The position numbers and the translations under genes were made by a program. Below, in pieces: positions 6,823-14,136 of a stretch of 24,410 bases of DNA. This stretch comes from a virus. Numbering within the stretch: the stretch's first letter is position 1; each line of letters begins with the position of its first letter. Location of the stretch: IMG/VR virus record IMGVR_UViG_3300031659_000092, positions 1 through 24,410 of that record, one strand, 5' to 3'. A model generated the notes under the pieces. The model saw nothing but the letters and a program-made list of their open reading frames with translations. It was not told the origin of the DNA and ran no database searches.

Positions 6823-9168
6823 TTATCTATTCTTAAATCTCTTAGAAATTTGAGCTTTCATATCCTCTAAATCGTATAACGATTTTGGAGCTTCTTCAAC
6901 AGTATTTGCTTCGTTTAAAGTTTCTACCTTTTCCATAACAACTGAAGTCTCTCTCATATCTCTAGTTTGCCAGAAGTTCTTAACCTGATAAGCAGTTTCA
7001 GTTCTTTGGTATTTAGATTGTGCGATTAAAGAAGATTTCTTAGCTTCAGATAATGAATTCCAAGTTTCTTTATATTCAGCTGGCATCAATTCAACAACTG
7101 GAAGTTCAGCTTCAGTTTTTTGTGTTAATGCAGTACTCCATAGAGAAACTATTTGATTTTCAGATAAGAAACCATTTCCTTCAACAACTCTTAATACTTT
7201 AGTTTTTTCATCTTCTTCTAAAGCTTTAAAATCATTTATTACTGATTCAGATACAAAGTTAAAGAAATTAGGATCTGTTGATGGTTTTCTATTAGAAGCA
7301 TCTATAATATTCTTAAGTGATGCGTGAACCTCGTCTCTATAGTTTGAAACAACTAATTCAGATTCAGTTACAATATCTAATTCTAATTCAAGGTCTTCTT
7401 CAACCTTCTCAACACCATCTTCATCTTCTAAATCAGTAGCGTCAACTTCCTCTTCTTCAGCAGGAACTTCAGCTTCTTCTTCTTTTTCGATTTCTTTACC
7501 AGCACCGTCAATTTCATCTTCTAATTCAGCTTCTACTTCAGCTTCTTTATCAGTTGGAGTTTCATCAACTTCTTCGCCATCAACTTCAGTAGGTTCAGTA
7601 ACGTCTTTTGCCTCATCTTCTAAATCTTCCTTTTCGATTCCAGCACCTTCATCTTCATCACCAACTTCTAAAGCTTCAGCAGCAACTTCAACTTCTACAT
7701 CAGCAACAACCTCAGGTTCTACTGTTTCATCTTCATCTTCTTCAGATTCATCTTCTTCAGTAACTTTACATTTACAATCTCCACCACATCCACAATCTTC
7801 AGCAATTTCTTCATCTTCTTTGATTGTTACTGGGTAAGTTTTACCTTCAAATTCAAATTCGTCTTTACCAGCGTCTTTAGCTTCTTTAGCAGCTTGAGCA
7901 AATGCGCGACCTTCTTCAATAACTTCTTCTTCAGAAACTATTTCAATATCTAATTCAAAGCCTTCATCTACGATATCGATTTCTAAATCTTCAACTACAG
8001 TTGGGTGATCGTTAGGAAATGCAACGCTAGTTCTACCTTTGCTATCATTATTTGCAGTATATCTCTTAAGCAATTCAATTCCAGCAGCAGTTGGATGCTC
8101 TTCACCATCAAGGTCATCAGTATCTCCAACAGCAATATCACTAATACCGTCTTCAACGATTAAGTTTTTATTAACAGTTTCAGCAATGTATTCTGTATAA
8201 GCTGTGATTTGGTCCATCTTTTCGTTAATACCATCTACAGTATCTGTACTTTCGTTAAAAGATTCTGCTAAATAGTTAGTATATTCTTTAACATCATTTA
8301 CTCCGTCTGCCATATGTTCTGCATAAGAAATACTGCTGTCTAAAGTTTCAGCTAAATAACTAGTGTATTCTTTAATTTTTTCTATTTGTTCGCTGTAATC
8401 AACAGTTTCTGTTACCGTTTCTGGTTCTTCAGATTCCTTTGCTTCGTTTGCTTCAGTTAATGATACAACAGCTTCTTTTAATGATTTAATCTCCTCAGAT
8501 AAATATTTAGAATATTTATTGAAATCATCAACGCTTACAACCTTTGAGTTTTCTTCGTTTAACATTATTTTGTTTGTTTTATTTTCTATATTATCTTCTA
8601 TTAGTAATTCTTCTGTAGAATCCATTTCATAAATTTGAATATCTCCATCTTCAGAGAATCCTAAAGATTCGTTAATTCTTGTTAATTCAGCATTTGCAAA
8701 TCCAGGATCTGCTACTAAATCATAAGTAAAAAGCTGCTTAATCTTAACTTTTCCGTTAGATTCAACAGCTCCAGCAGCTCTAGATGAAATTTGTAAAGGA
8801 ACACCAGCATCAACTAATGCTTTAGCTTGTTTTCCAGCTTCAGTATCTAATAATCTGATTCTTCCTCTAACTTGTTTTGTTTCTTCGTCGTATGTTAATT
8901 CTTCAATTATGTGAGAAACGTTCTTAAGAGATATATCAAAGTTAGCTGGATGGTCTAATTCTCCTAAAAGTTTAGAAGATTTAATTTTATCCTGTAATGC
9001 CTTAATTTGTGGAACGTATTCGCTCTCAGTGTAGATTCTGTTATTTTTGTTCTTAACGTCTATCTCACCGAAAATACCCTGTAGAATGTATTCACCGGAA
9101 TTTTCTTTATTTAATTCTAGGTTACCTGCTGACCTTTCAAGAATTAAAAGATTTTTTTTATTCATCAT
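6823..9168 (-). CDS. gp21/gp22: Prohead protease gp21 fused to scaffold gp22-like domain
   Basis: The first 190 residues are a T4 gp21-type prohead serine protease: GIFGEIDVKNKNNRIY, catalytic-His segment GELDHP (H73) and catalytic-Ser segment ISSRAAG (S128/S129), then LVADPGF. The rest (about 580 residues) is an acidic, coiled-coil scaffold-like domain, including Y-x-x-Y-(L/I)-A-E repeats at 265-274, 293-302 and 321-330 (28-residue period), a Cys cluster CGCGGDCKC (about 457-467) and a Glu/Val-rich region to about 600. Consensus cleavage sites are frequent: INE/S168, LKE/A233, LTE/A240, LAE/S303, LNE/A754. T4 has these as separate genes 21 and 22; here they are one frame of 781 residues. An internal ATG (8565) with a gene-like leader could also yield free scaffold. 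Confidence 0.88.
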   Translation of the reverse strand: MMNKKNLLILERSAGNLELNKENSGEYILQGIFGEIDVKNKNNRIYTESEYVPQIKALQDKIKSSKLLGELDHPANFDISLKNVSHIIEELTYDEETKQVRGRIRLLDTEAGKQAKALVDAGVPLQISSRAAGAVESNGKVKIKQLFTYDLVADPGFANAELTRINESLGFSEDGDIQIYEMDSTEELLIEDNIENKTNKIMLNEENSKVVSVDDFNKYSKYLSEEIKSLKEAVVSLTEANEAKESEEPETVTETVDYSEQIEKIKEYTSYLAETLDSSISYAEHMADGVNDVKEYTNYLAESFNESTDTVDGINEKMDQITAYTEYIAETVNKNLIVEDGISDIAVGDTDDLDGEEHPTAAGIELLKRYTANNDSKGRTSVAFPNDHPTVVEDLEIDIVDEGFELDIEIVSEEEVIEEGRAFAQAAKEAKDAGKDEFEFEGKTYPVTIKEDEEIAEDCGCGGDCKCKVTEEDESEEDEDETVEPEVVADVEVEVAAEALEVGDEDEGAGIEKEDLEDEAKDVTEPTEVDGEEVDETPTDKEAEVEAELEDEIDGAGKEIEKEEEAEVPAEEEEVDATDLEDEDGVEKVEEDLELELDIVTESELVVSNYRDEVHASLKNIIDASNRKPSTDPNFFNFVSESVINDFKALEEDEKTKVLRVVEGNGFLSENQIVSLWSTALTQKTEAELPVVELMPAEYKETWNSLSEAKKSSLIAQSKYQRTETAYQVKNFWQTRDMRETSVVMEKVETLNEANTVEEAPKSLYDLEDMKAQISKRFKNR
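8563..8600 (-). promoter_or_regulatory. Internal leader and start codon for the scaffold part
   Basis: Within the fused frame, the minus strand reads AGATAATATAGAAAA, then AAAACAAACAAAATA, then ATG (8565-8563, Met202). This resembles the promoter core plus A-rich leader in front of separate genes here (capsid: AAAACAAACAAAA). It may allow separate scaffold synthesis (580 residues) and looks like a fossil intergenic gap read through in frame as NIENKTNKI. Confidence 0.5.
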
Positions 9169-9188
9169 GTGATTTTATTATGTTTGTT

Positions 9189-9198
9189 TATATATCTT
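9189..9198 (-). promoter_or_regulatory. Candidate late promoter of the protease-scaffold gene
   Basis: AAGATATATA directly followed by AACAAACATAATAAAA precedes the ATGATG start by about 20 bases. It shares the AGATATATA core with the portal, capsid and 3932-gene promoters. Confidence 0.55.
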
Positions 9199-9224
9199 AG
9201 TAAAAAACTCATTTTTTTAGATTT

Positions 9225-9578
9225 TTAAATAGTCATATCTAAATCATCAGTTCCATCACCAGCAGCTTTTTCTTTTTCTTCTTCAGCCTCCTTTTCAACT
9301 TCTTCAGCATTTGCCTCTTCCTCGTATCCAGCAAAGAACGTAATTAGTTTAGACATTTCAGCTTCTGTAAAAGAACCATTACCATATGAACTATAAAAAT
9401 AATCTTTAAATTCACCCTCAGTCTCAGCAGCAGTAATTGCTCCGAGTATTTCAGCACCTTTAATTTCGCGGTCTAATTTTGCAACATAGACATCGTCTAC
9501 TACTACTTTAGACTCTTGTCCTGTTACAGCATCTTCTTTGATACCTCCAAATTCGTTATATGTTTTAATGTGTTTCAT
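9225..9578 (-). CDS. Small prohead-core protein candidate (gp67/gp68 position)
   Basis: This 117-residue acidic protein begins MKHIKTYNEFGGIKED. The KTYNEF element resembles the T4 capsid-targeting peptide of internal protein III, which I recall as MKTYQEFIAEA, and IKE before D resembles a gp21 cut site. The C-terminal third is extremely acidic (EEEANAEEVEKEAEEEKEK), like T4 gp67. Its place between portal and protease matches T4 genes 67/68. The leader AAATATATAAAACTATG is shared with the next upstream gene. A role as core protein is inferred from position, composition and N terminus; I see no domain. Confidence 0.65.
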   Translation of the reverse strand: MKHIKTYNEFGGIKEDAVTGQESKVVVDDVYVAKLDREIKGAEILGAITAAETEGEFKDYFYSSYGNGSFTEAEMSKLITFFAGYEEEANAEEVEKEAEEEKEKAAGDGTDDLDMTI

Positions 9579-9596
9579 AGTTTTATATATTTGTTT

Positions 9597-9887
9597 TTAT
9601 GCGATGCTCCATTTTCCATATTCGTCAGAAACTACAAGTTGATCGGCAAAAACCTCTGCAGTTTTCCAACTATTTTTAGATGTAATTCCCTTATCACCCT
9701 TATGTTCTATTGTAATTTTAGATGATTTAGGGTCTTTTTTATCTAAAGTTATCTTTTTAATAACTCCAGTAATAACTTCAGAATTAAGCCTAAACGTAAC
9801 TGTTTGTCCTTTTTTAAATCGATCGCCACCTTGATGTAAGAATTTCGATTCTGATATGAATGCTTCAAATAATTTAATGGGTTTCAT
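9597..9887 (-). CDS. Small prohead-core or internal head protein candidate
   Basis: This 96-residue protein starts MKPIKLFEAFISES, parallel to MKHIKTYNEF of the next gene, with a perfect gp21-type cut site ISE before S14. After that site the protein is basic and beta-rich (FKKGQTVTFRLNSEVITGV), suggesting a small SH3-like or DNA-binding barrel, unlike the acidic neighbour. An internal DNA-binding head protein released by the prohead protease is a reasonable guess. It lies 18 bases after the portal stop and 18 bases before the following gene. Confidence 0.62.
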   Translation of the reverse strand: MKPIKLFEAFISESKFLHQGGDRFKKGQTVTFRLNSEVITGVIKKITLDKKDPKSSKITIEHKGDKGITSKNSWKTAEVFADQLVVSDEYGKWSIA

Positions 9888-9905
9888 AGTTTTATATATT
9901 TATTT

Positions 9906-11501
9906 TTACATTCCCATTGGGTCAATTTCTGGTTCTTCAGCATCGACAGCAGCTGCTCTAGCTCTATATGCTAAATTAGCTTCTTTATCGTCTGGAGAAA
10001 GTTTTAAGTATCTATCAACTAAGAATTCCATATCGAAGTAAGGTAATTCTTCCATTGTTAAAGGGTCAACCTTCATTAATGAATCCTGCATAGTACTTAC
10101 GAATTCTAATCTTCTCTCCATTATTTCCATTTGCTTCAATTCAGCAAACATGTTTTCTTCGTTAAATTGTAGTGCAATTTGTGTTTTAAATTGAGGGTCA
10201 TTTGCAAACTCTGGAAATTTCAAACACATTTGAATATACAAAGGTTTTACTAATATCTCTTGGAATGAAGACCTTAATCTTTTAATAAACTTAGCAAACT
10301 TGATTTCATCTCTAATCATTCCATCAGCAGCCATTGAATATTCTTCTCCTCCATCCTCATACATAAATCTACTGTAAGGAATTTTAGAAACTTGTTTTAA
10401 TTTATCTGAAAAATACTTTAATGCTTCTGTATCAGATAATTCTGGTCCTTCAGAACTTAATGTTTCAATTTCTGGAGATTCACCATCTTTACTAGGCAAC
10501 CAGTATTCTTTATTAAATTGTAACATTGGTTTACCATTAGTTTCTAATGATGCTGATTCCCAATCAAAATCTACAACTTCTTTATAGTTACCCATCAATT
10601 GTGCAAGAGATTGTTTCGCTCTTGTTTTAGATTTACCTCCAACTGGAATAACAAATTTCATTCTATATGATGAGTTTGTTACCGCCCAAATAACTCTAGT
10701 ATGTTCCATAATTCTTAATAAATTAAATGAACGTACTAATCTTTCTACATAACTTACTCTTGATGTTGTAGTTATAGAACTATATGAGATATAAACAACC
10801 TGCGAATCGTATAAATTTCTTTCTTTTTGAGGATCTCCTTTAAATTGAGTCCACATTTTTTTACCATCATCTACATTTAAACCTGGTATTAAAGTTACTG
10901 GATCAATTTCTTTAAAACCAATAATTTCTGTTTGATCAGGACTATAAATAATCTCAAATGCTAAATAGCCATCAACCATAAATTTTCTAAAGTAATACCA
11001 AACTGACTGGTCTGTTGCAAACCCATAATATTGGTATATTTGTCTAAACGCTTTTTGCATGTATGAATTGACCTCTTCATTAACATCCATTCCTATAAGT
11101 TCTGGAGAGCCAATAAAGTTTTTGTTATCATATACTATAGATTCATCACAAAGAATATCTAAGATGTCTTCTATTTCGTCATACATTGAGAATCTTCTTA
11201 ACTCATCTCTTTTGCCTACATAGTTCTGGTCAAAGAATGGAATATTCTTTCTCATTCCAGTGTCTGCCATTGAGAATGCAGCAAAAGCGTCATACATATT
11301 ATCAGGGTCTGCACCCATCATATTACCCATTGCTAGGCCGCCGTATCCCATGGCATCTTCAATAGGCCCAATTGCTTGAGACTGTCTAAGTACCATATCA
11401 TCGTATTGCATCCCAAAAGAGGATAACTTCTTCAAGCTATCCTTTAGGCTAAATGGTGTTTTACCACTTCCTCTATTACCTCTATTTACAAATCCTGCCA
11501 T
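9906..11501 (-). CDS. gp20: Portal vertex protein gp20
   Basis: This 531-residue protein (T4 gp20 is 524) shows the gp20 order: a region RRFSMYDEIEDILDILCDESIV, then KEIDPVTLIPG, then SFNLLRIMEHTRVIWAVTNSSYR, then YWLPSKDGESPEIETL and SKIPYSRF. These correspond to conserved gp20 segments around the stem and wing. It forms the dodecameric portal through which DNA is packaged and initiates prohead assembly. The N-terminal 60 residues are Gly/Met-rich. It has its own candidate late promoter (11526-11535) that overlaps the stop codon of the preceding gene, and is followed by two small core genes as in T4. Confidence 0.93.
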   Translation of the reverse strand: MAGFVNRGNRGSGKTPFSLKDSLKKLSSFGMQYDDMVLRQSQAIGPIEDAMGYGGLAMGNMMGADPDNMYDAFAAFSMADTGMRKNIPFFDQNYVGKRDELRRFSMYDEIEDILDILCDESIVYDNKNFIGSPELIGMDVNEEVNSYMQKAFRQIYQYYGFATDQSVWYYFRKFMVDGYLAFEIIYSPDQTEIIGFKEIDPVTLIPGLNVDDGKKMWTQFKGDPQKERNLYDSQVVYISYSSITTTSRVSYVERLVRSFNLLRIMEHTRVIWAVTNSSYRMKFVIPVGGKSKTRAKQSLAQLMGNYKEVVDFDWESASLETNGKPMLQFNKEYWLPSKDGESPEIETLSSEGPELSDTEALKYFSDKLKQVSKIPYSRFMYEDGGEEYSMAADGMIRDEIKFAKFIKRLRSSFQEILVKPLYIQMCLKFPEFANDPQFKTQIALQFNEENMFAELKQMEIMERRLEFVSTMQDSLMKVDPLTMEELPYFDMEFLVDRYLKLSPDDKEANLAYRARAAAVDAEEPEIDPMGM

Positions 11502-11525
11502 TTTGTTTTGTTTTTATTTCTTTAT

Positions 11526-11535
11526 TATATATCTT
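11526..11535 (-). promoter_or_regulatory. Candidate late promoter of the portal gene
   Basis: AAGATATATA followed by ATAAAGAAATAAAAACAAAAC lies 24 bases before the portal ATG. It overlaps the stop codon of the 11534-12121 gene, so it would give extra portal transcripts over those from upstream. Confidence 0.5.
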
Positions 11536-12121
11536 AATTCTTCATGTACTGTGAATGCATTGCCCGTACCATCCTAACACTAGCACCATTTAACTCTATT
11601 AAATTAGCTAGAGCTATTTTAGGCCAGGCAGTATATGCTACAGTTGCTTGTAATTGCTTTCTTTCAACTATATACTGTCTTATTGCGAAACCGAAGCCGA
11701 ATCTATCTAACCAAGCCTTTACTCCGTCATAAGTCACTCTAATACCTCTTTCACGGCCAGCATTAGCTCCTTTAGCTCCAGCTATTTGACCCTTCATAGC
11801 CTCATATAACTCATCGAGCATCTGTTCTTTTACTCTAATCGGTAGGAGATTCAAATTAACTCCCATATCGTTTTTGTTCTTAGAATCTAAAGCTAAAACT
11901 ACAGGATGCTGATCAAACCATGGTAAATCCTTCGTAATAGGGTCTTTATATACAAAGCTATAAATCTTACCTGGTTGAAATCTTTCTCTTACATTAGAAA
12001 CTTCAGTTACCTTTCTATTGCTTCTACCCTTATCATACCATTCATCCGCAAAAGACCTGGCAGCTCTCTTGCTACCATGTAATTTAATCATTTTTTGTAT
12101 TTCAGACTTAACGTAACCCAT
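11534..12121 (-). CDS. Possible DNA end protector (gp2-like) or head/tail joining protein
   Basis: The 195-residue protein has the segment PGKIYSFVYKDPITKDLPWFDQHPVVLALD (about 52-81) followed by GVNLNLLP. I recall this pattern from T4-like phage proteins often annotated as DNA end protector (gp2), which binds packaged DNA ends. T4 gene order 2-4-53 places such genes next to gp4, and here gp4 is directly upstream with a 14-base overlap. The first 45 residues are basic and helical. The identification is from memory of a motif, not a domain search; a gp53 or other neck role is less likely from sequence. Confidence 0.5.
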   Translation of the reverse strand: MGYVKSEIQKMIKLHGSKRAARSFADEWYDKGRSNRKVTEVSNVRERFQPGKIYSFVYKDPITKDLPWFDQHPVVLALDSKNKNDMGVNLNLLPIRVKEQMLDELYEAMKGQIAGAKGANAGRERGIRVTYDGVKAWLDRFGFGFAIRQYIVERKQLQATVAYTAWPKIALANLIELNGASVRMVRAMHSQYMKN

Positions 12122-12596
12122 TTCCTATAGTATCTTCTGTTAAGACAATAAAATTCCAATTTCTGCCTTTACAATATTCTTTTGCTGCTCTATATTTATC
12201 CATGTTTTTTACATATGCCTCGCACAAGAACTTATAGGATTTTAATGCTTTTCCTGATGTCTTCTTTGGCATAACTGGCTTTTGGATTTGAGCCTTTGGT
12301 TTTATTTCAACTAAATATTCTTTGAATGTTCCATCTCCCTGTATAGCTTTAAAGTAGAAGTCTGGATAATATCGGTGTGGTCTGTTGTCTTGTCTCGAAA
12401 GATATTTAATTTCTATTGGTTCACTAGACCATACAGCCACCTTATCATGAGTGTCACACCAAACCATAAACTTATGTTCCCAAGAACTTCTGAAGATTAT
12501 ATCTCCAGTTCCTGCGTATTTGTTTGGATTTTGGGGTTTGTAATATCCTTGCCTATACGCAGATTGCTTAGTTGGCTTAATATTCTTAATAGACAT
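12108..12596 (-). CDS. gp4: Head completion protein gp4 (TnsA-like nuclease fold)
   Basis: The 162-residue protein carries the gp4 signature: FRSSWEHKFMVWCD (E40), VAVWSSEPIEIKY, PHRYYPDFY (D79) and EYLVEIKP (E97, K99). These residues match a PD-(D/E)XK endonuclease site of the TnsA type. T4 gp4 (also called gp50/65) is needed to complete the head before tail joining. It follows the gp55-like gene by three bases and overlaps the next gene by 14, pointing to coupled translation. Confidence 0.88.
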   Translation of the reverse strand: MSIKNIKPTKQSAYRQGYYKPQNPNKYAGTGDIIFRSSWEHKFMVWCDTHDKVAVWSSEPIEIKYLSRQDNRPHRYYPDFYFKAIQGDGTFKEYLVEIKPKAQIQKPVMPKKTSGKALKSYKFLCEAYVKNMDKYRAAKEYCKGRNWNFIVLTEDTIGNGLR

Positions 12597-12599
12597 TCG

Positions 12600-12983
12600 T
12601 TATATTGAATAGATACCAGTCTGGTGTTCACTGCTCCCAGATCCACTGTTAATAGACAAAGTACCTTTATATTTTTTAGGGTGTATTTTATTCCATCCTT
12701 TTGCATATCCTCTTTTTGCGATTTCTGTAAAATAAGCGAAAGCGTTTGGATATTTTGGGTTAAAGTTTCTCCAGTATTTAAGCAAATCTAATAAAGCGAA
12801 TTGTAAGCAATCTGACCTATCGTCTTCACTAACATATCTCATTCTATTAATCGCTCGTTCTGCTAAAAGAATTAGCATCTTTTCTGCAGCTTTTGTTAAT
12901 TTATCTTGATCTTTTGAAAGAACCATCTCGTCGTACAGATCCCTATTGTTAAGATAATTCTTTGATTTTCTTTTCTTAGCCAT
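12600..12983 (-). CDS. gp55: Late-transcription sigma factor gp55-like
   Basis: The 127-residue protein looks like a minimal sigma region 2: RYVSEDDRSDCLQFALLDLLKYWRNFNPKYPNAFAYFTEIAKRGYAKGWNKI (about 49-100), where D-L-x-x-F-N-P and AFAYFTEI are typical of gp55 relatives. It would direct host RNA polymerase to late promoters, with the clamp gp45 as activator. It is shorter than T4 gp55 (185) but similar to short marine forms. The Ser/Gly-rich end stops at GIYSI; a clamp-binding tail is not clear. It has a CTCTATATAATA promoter, the same class as the replication genes, as expected for a factor needed before late expression. Confidence 0.8.
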   Translation of the reverse strand: MAKKRKSKNYLNNRDLYDEMVLSKDQDKLTKAAEKMLILLAERAINRMRYVSEDDRSDCLQFALLDLLKYWRNFNPKYPNAFAYFTEIAKRGYAKGWNKIHPKKYKGTLSINSGSGSSEHQTGIYSI

Positions 12984-12998
12984 GTTTAATTTGTTTAG

Positions 12999-13010
12999 TA
13001 TTATATAGAG
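12999..13010 (-). promoter_or_regulatory. CTCTATATAATA promoter of the gp55 unit
   Basis: CTCTATATAATA lies 15 bases before the gp55-like ATG and is followed by CTAAACAAATTAAAC. Identical 12-mers are at 20539-20550 and 22576-22587, each shortly before the first gene of a replication unit. The element contains a TATAAT-like -10 box. Confidence 0.65.
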
Positions 13011-13024
13011 CTACAAGTAAAAGT

Positions 13025-13225
13025 TTATAACTTGCGTTTTATGTTGTTTCTAGCAATCTTATCTTCCCAAAACTTAATTTCTGATACTAACATCTTATCA
13101 GCTTTTTTTAGGTCGCCTGACATTTTAAAGTCATGTGGTATTTCACCTCTTAAATCTTTAAGAAATATTAAATTATCATAACATTCCTTTTTATCAGCTC
13201 TGTGTTTATTATATTCCATCGCCAT
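13025..13225 (-). CDS. Hypothetical small protein, 66 aa
   Basis: I do not recognise it. It is a basic helical protein of 66 residues (HRADKKECYDNLIFLKDLRGEIPHDF), probably two or three helices. The first ATG overlaps the end of the virion-type gene by 17 bases; a second ATG lies six bases further. It is retained in the operon between that gene and the gp55 promoter. No transmembrane segment is visible. Confidence 0.6.
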   Translation of the reverse strand: MAMEYNKHRADKKECYDNLIFLKDLRGEIPHDFKMSGDLKKADKMLVSEIKFWEDKIARNNIKRKL

Positions 13226-14132
13226 TAATAGTTCCAGTATCTTTAATAATCAATCCATGCTGATGACCTCCTCCAAGAAGAGTTGAACTTTCGTTTGCTG
13301 TGTTATTAGATGCAGTACCTCCAGTTAATGCAACTAGTGGCTCTTCCAACAATGAAGAACCAGTAGCACCTGCAACTGGTGGTGCAGAACCAACGCTACC
13401 TACTACAGATGTTTGAGTATTGTTATTATACATTCTTTTACCAGAATGCATTTCAGTTAATTGTTCGAATGATGGTATATGAGAACTTACTTCAATTGAA
13501 AAATTAGCTTTATATTGTTCCTTATCATCGAATGTGAAATCAATAGGTCTTGCTATTTCAAAATCGTCTGGTAATGCATATTGTGCTGGTAGTCTAAAGA
13601 TTCCTTCCTCTAAATGACCAACCTCAACGTTGTAATAATTAGTTTTGTATAGTGTTTTTGCGATAGCTTCTGTAATCTTTAAAGCATCTAACATTGATGA
13701 TACTAGAATTTCAATATCGAATGACATTGTGATTGGAATCATTTCAAATTCAGCTGTATAATTCTGTAATATGCCCGATGCATCCATTTTAGTATATTCT
13801 CCTCTTATCCCTTTGTTTACTAATCTACCGGAATCTATTGATAGGCTAGATAAATTTGCAACACCTCTAGGTACTGCATCATAATTACCATCTGCTCTAC
13901 CAGGAACAGGATCACATCCAGGTCCACCTGGTAAATCAAACAAAAAATGGTCTCTAAGAAACTCATCATCACCTGTTATAGAGTAGTAGAATGGAACATC
14001 TACAGTAACTCTTTCAGTTGCGCTTGTTTGTCTTTTAAAAAAAACTTTGTTATTTAGATCTGCCAGCAAGCCGATAATCATATGTCTGATTACTGAATCG
14101 TCTGAGTTATACTTAAGATTGTATGTTGCCAT
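13209..14132 (-). CDS. Virion structural protein candidate (tail/neck type)
   Basis: The 307-residue protein begins with SVIRHMIIGLLADLNNKVFFKR, then a beta-rich middle: VTVDVPFYYSITGDDEFLRDHF, IPITMSFDIEILVSSMLDALKITEAIAKTLYKTNYY. This layout reminds me of T4-like virion proteins that carry V-x-V-P-(F/I)-x-Y and R-I-P-x-x-M-S-F segments. The last 80 residues are Gly/Ala/Ser-rich with GGGHQHG near the end. It follows gp46 after four bases, so a structural gene is embedded in the replication operon. The precise role (neck, sheath terminator, baseplate) is not decided. Confidence 0.55.
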   Translation of the reverse strand: MATYNLKYNSDDSVIRHMIIGLLADLNNKVFFKRQTSATERVTVDVPFYYSITGDDEFLRDHFLFDLPGGPGCDPVPGRADGNYDAVPRGVANLSSLSIDSGRLVNKGIRGEYTKMDASGILQNYTAEFEMIPITMSFDIEILVSSMLDALKITEAIAKTLYKTNYYNVEVGHLEEGIFRLPAQYALPDDFEIARPIDFTFDDKEQYKANFSIEVSSHIPSFEQLTEMHSGKRMYNNNTQTSVVGSVGSAPPVAGATGSSLLEEPLVALTGGTASNNTANESSTLLGGGHQHGLIIKDTGTINGDGI

Positions 14133-14136
14133 TGAG

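Noticed and set aside
9579-9600. TATATA near 9582-9592 as a promoter
   Set aside because: It ends only a few bases from the ATG; transcription would begin inside the gene. Reported as a shared leader instead.
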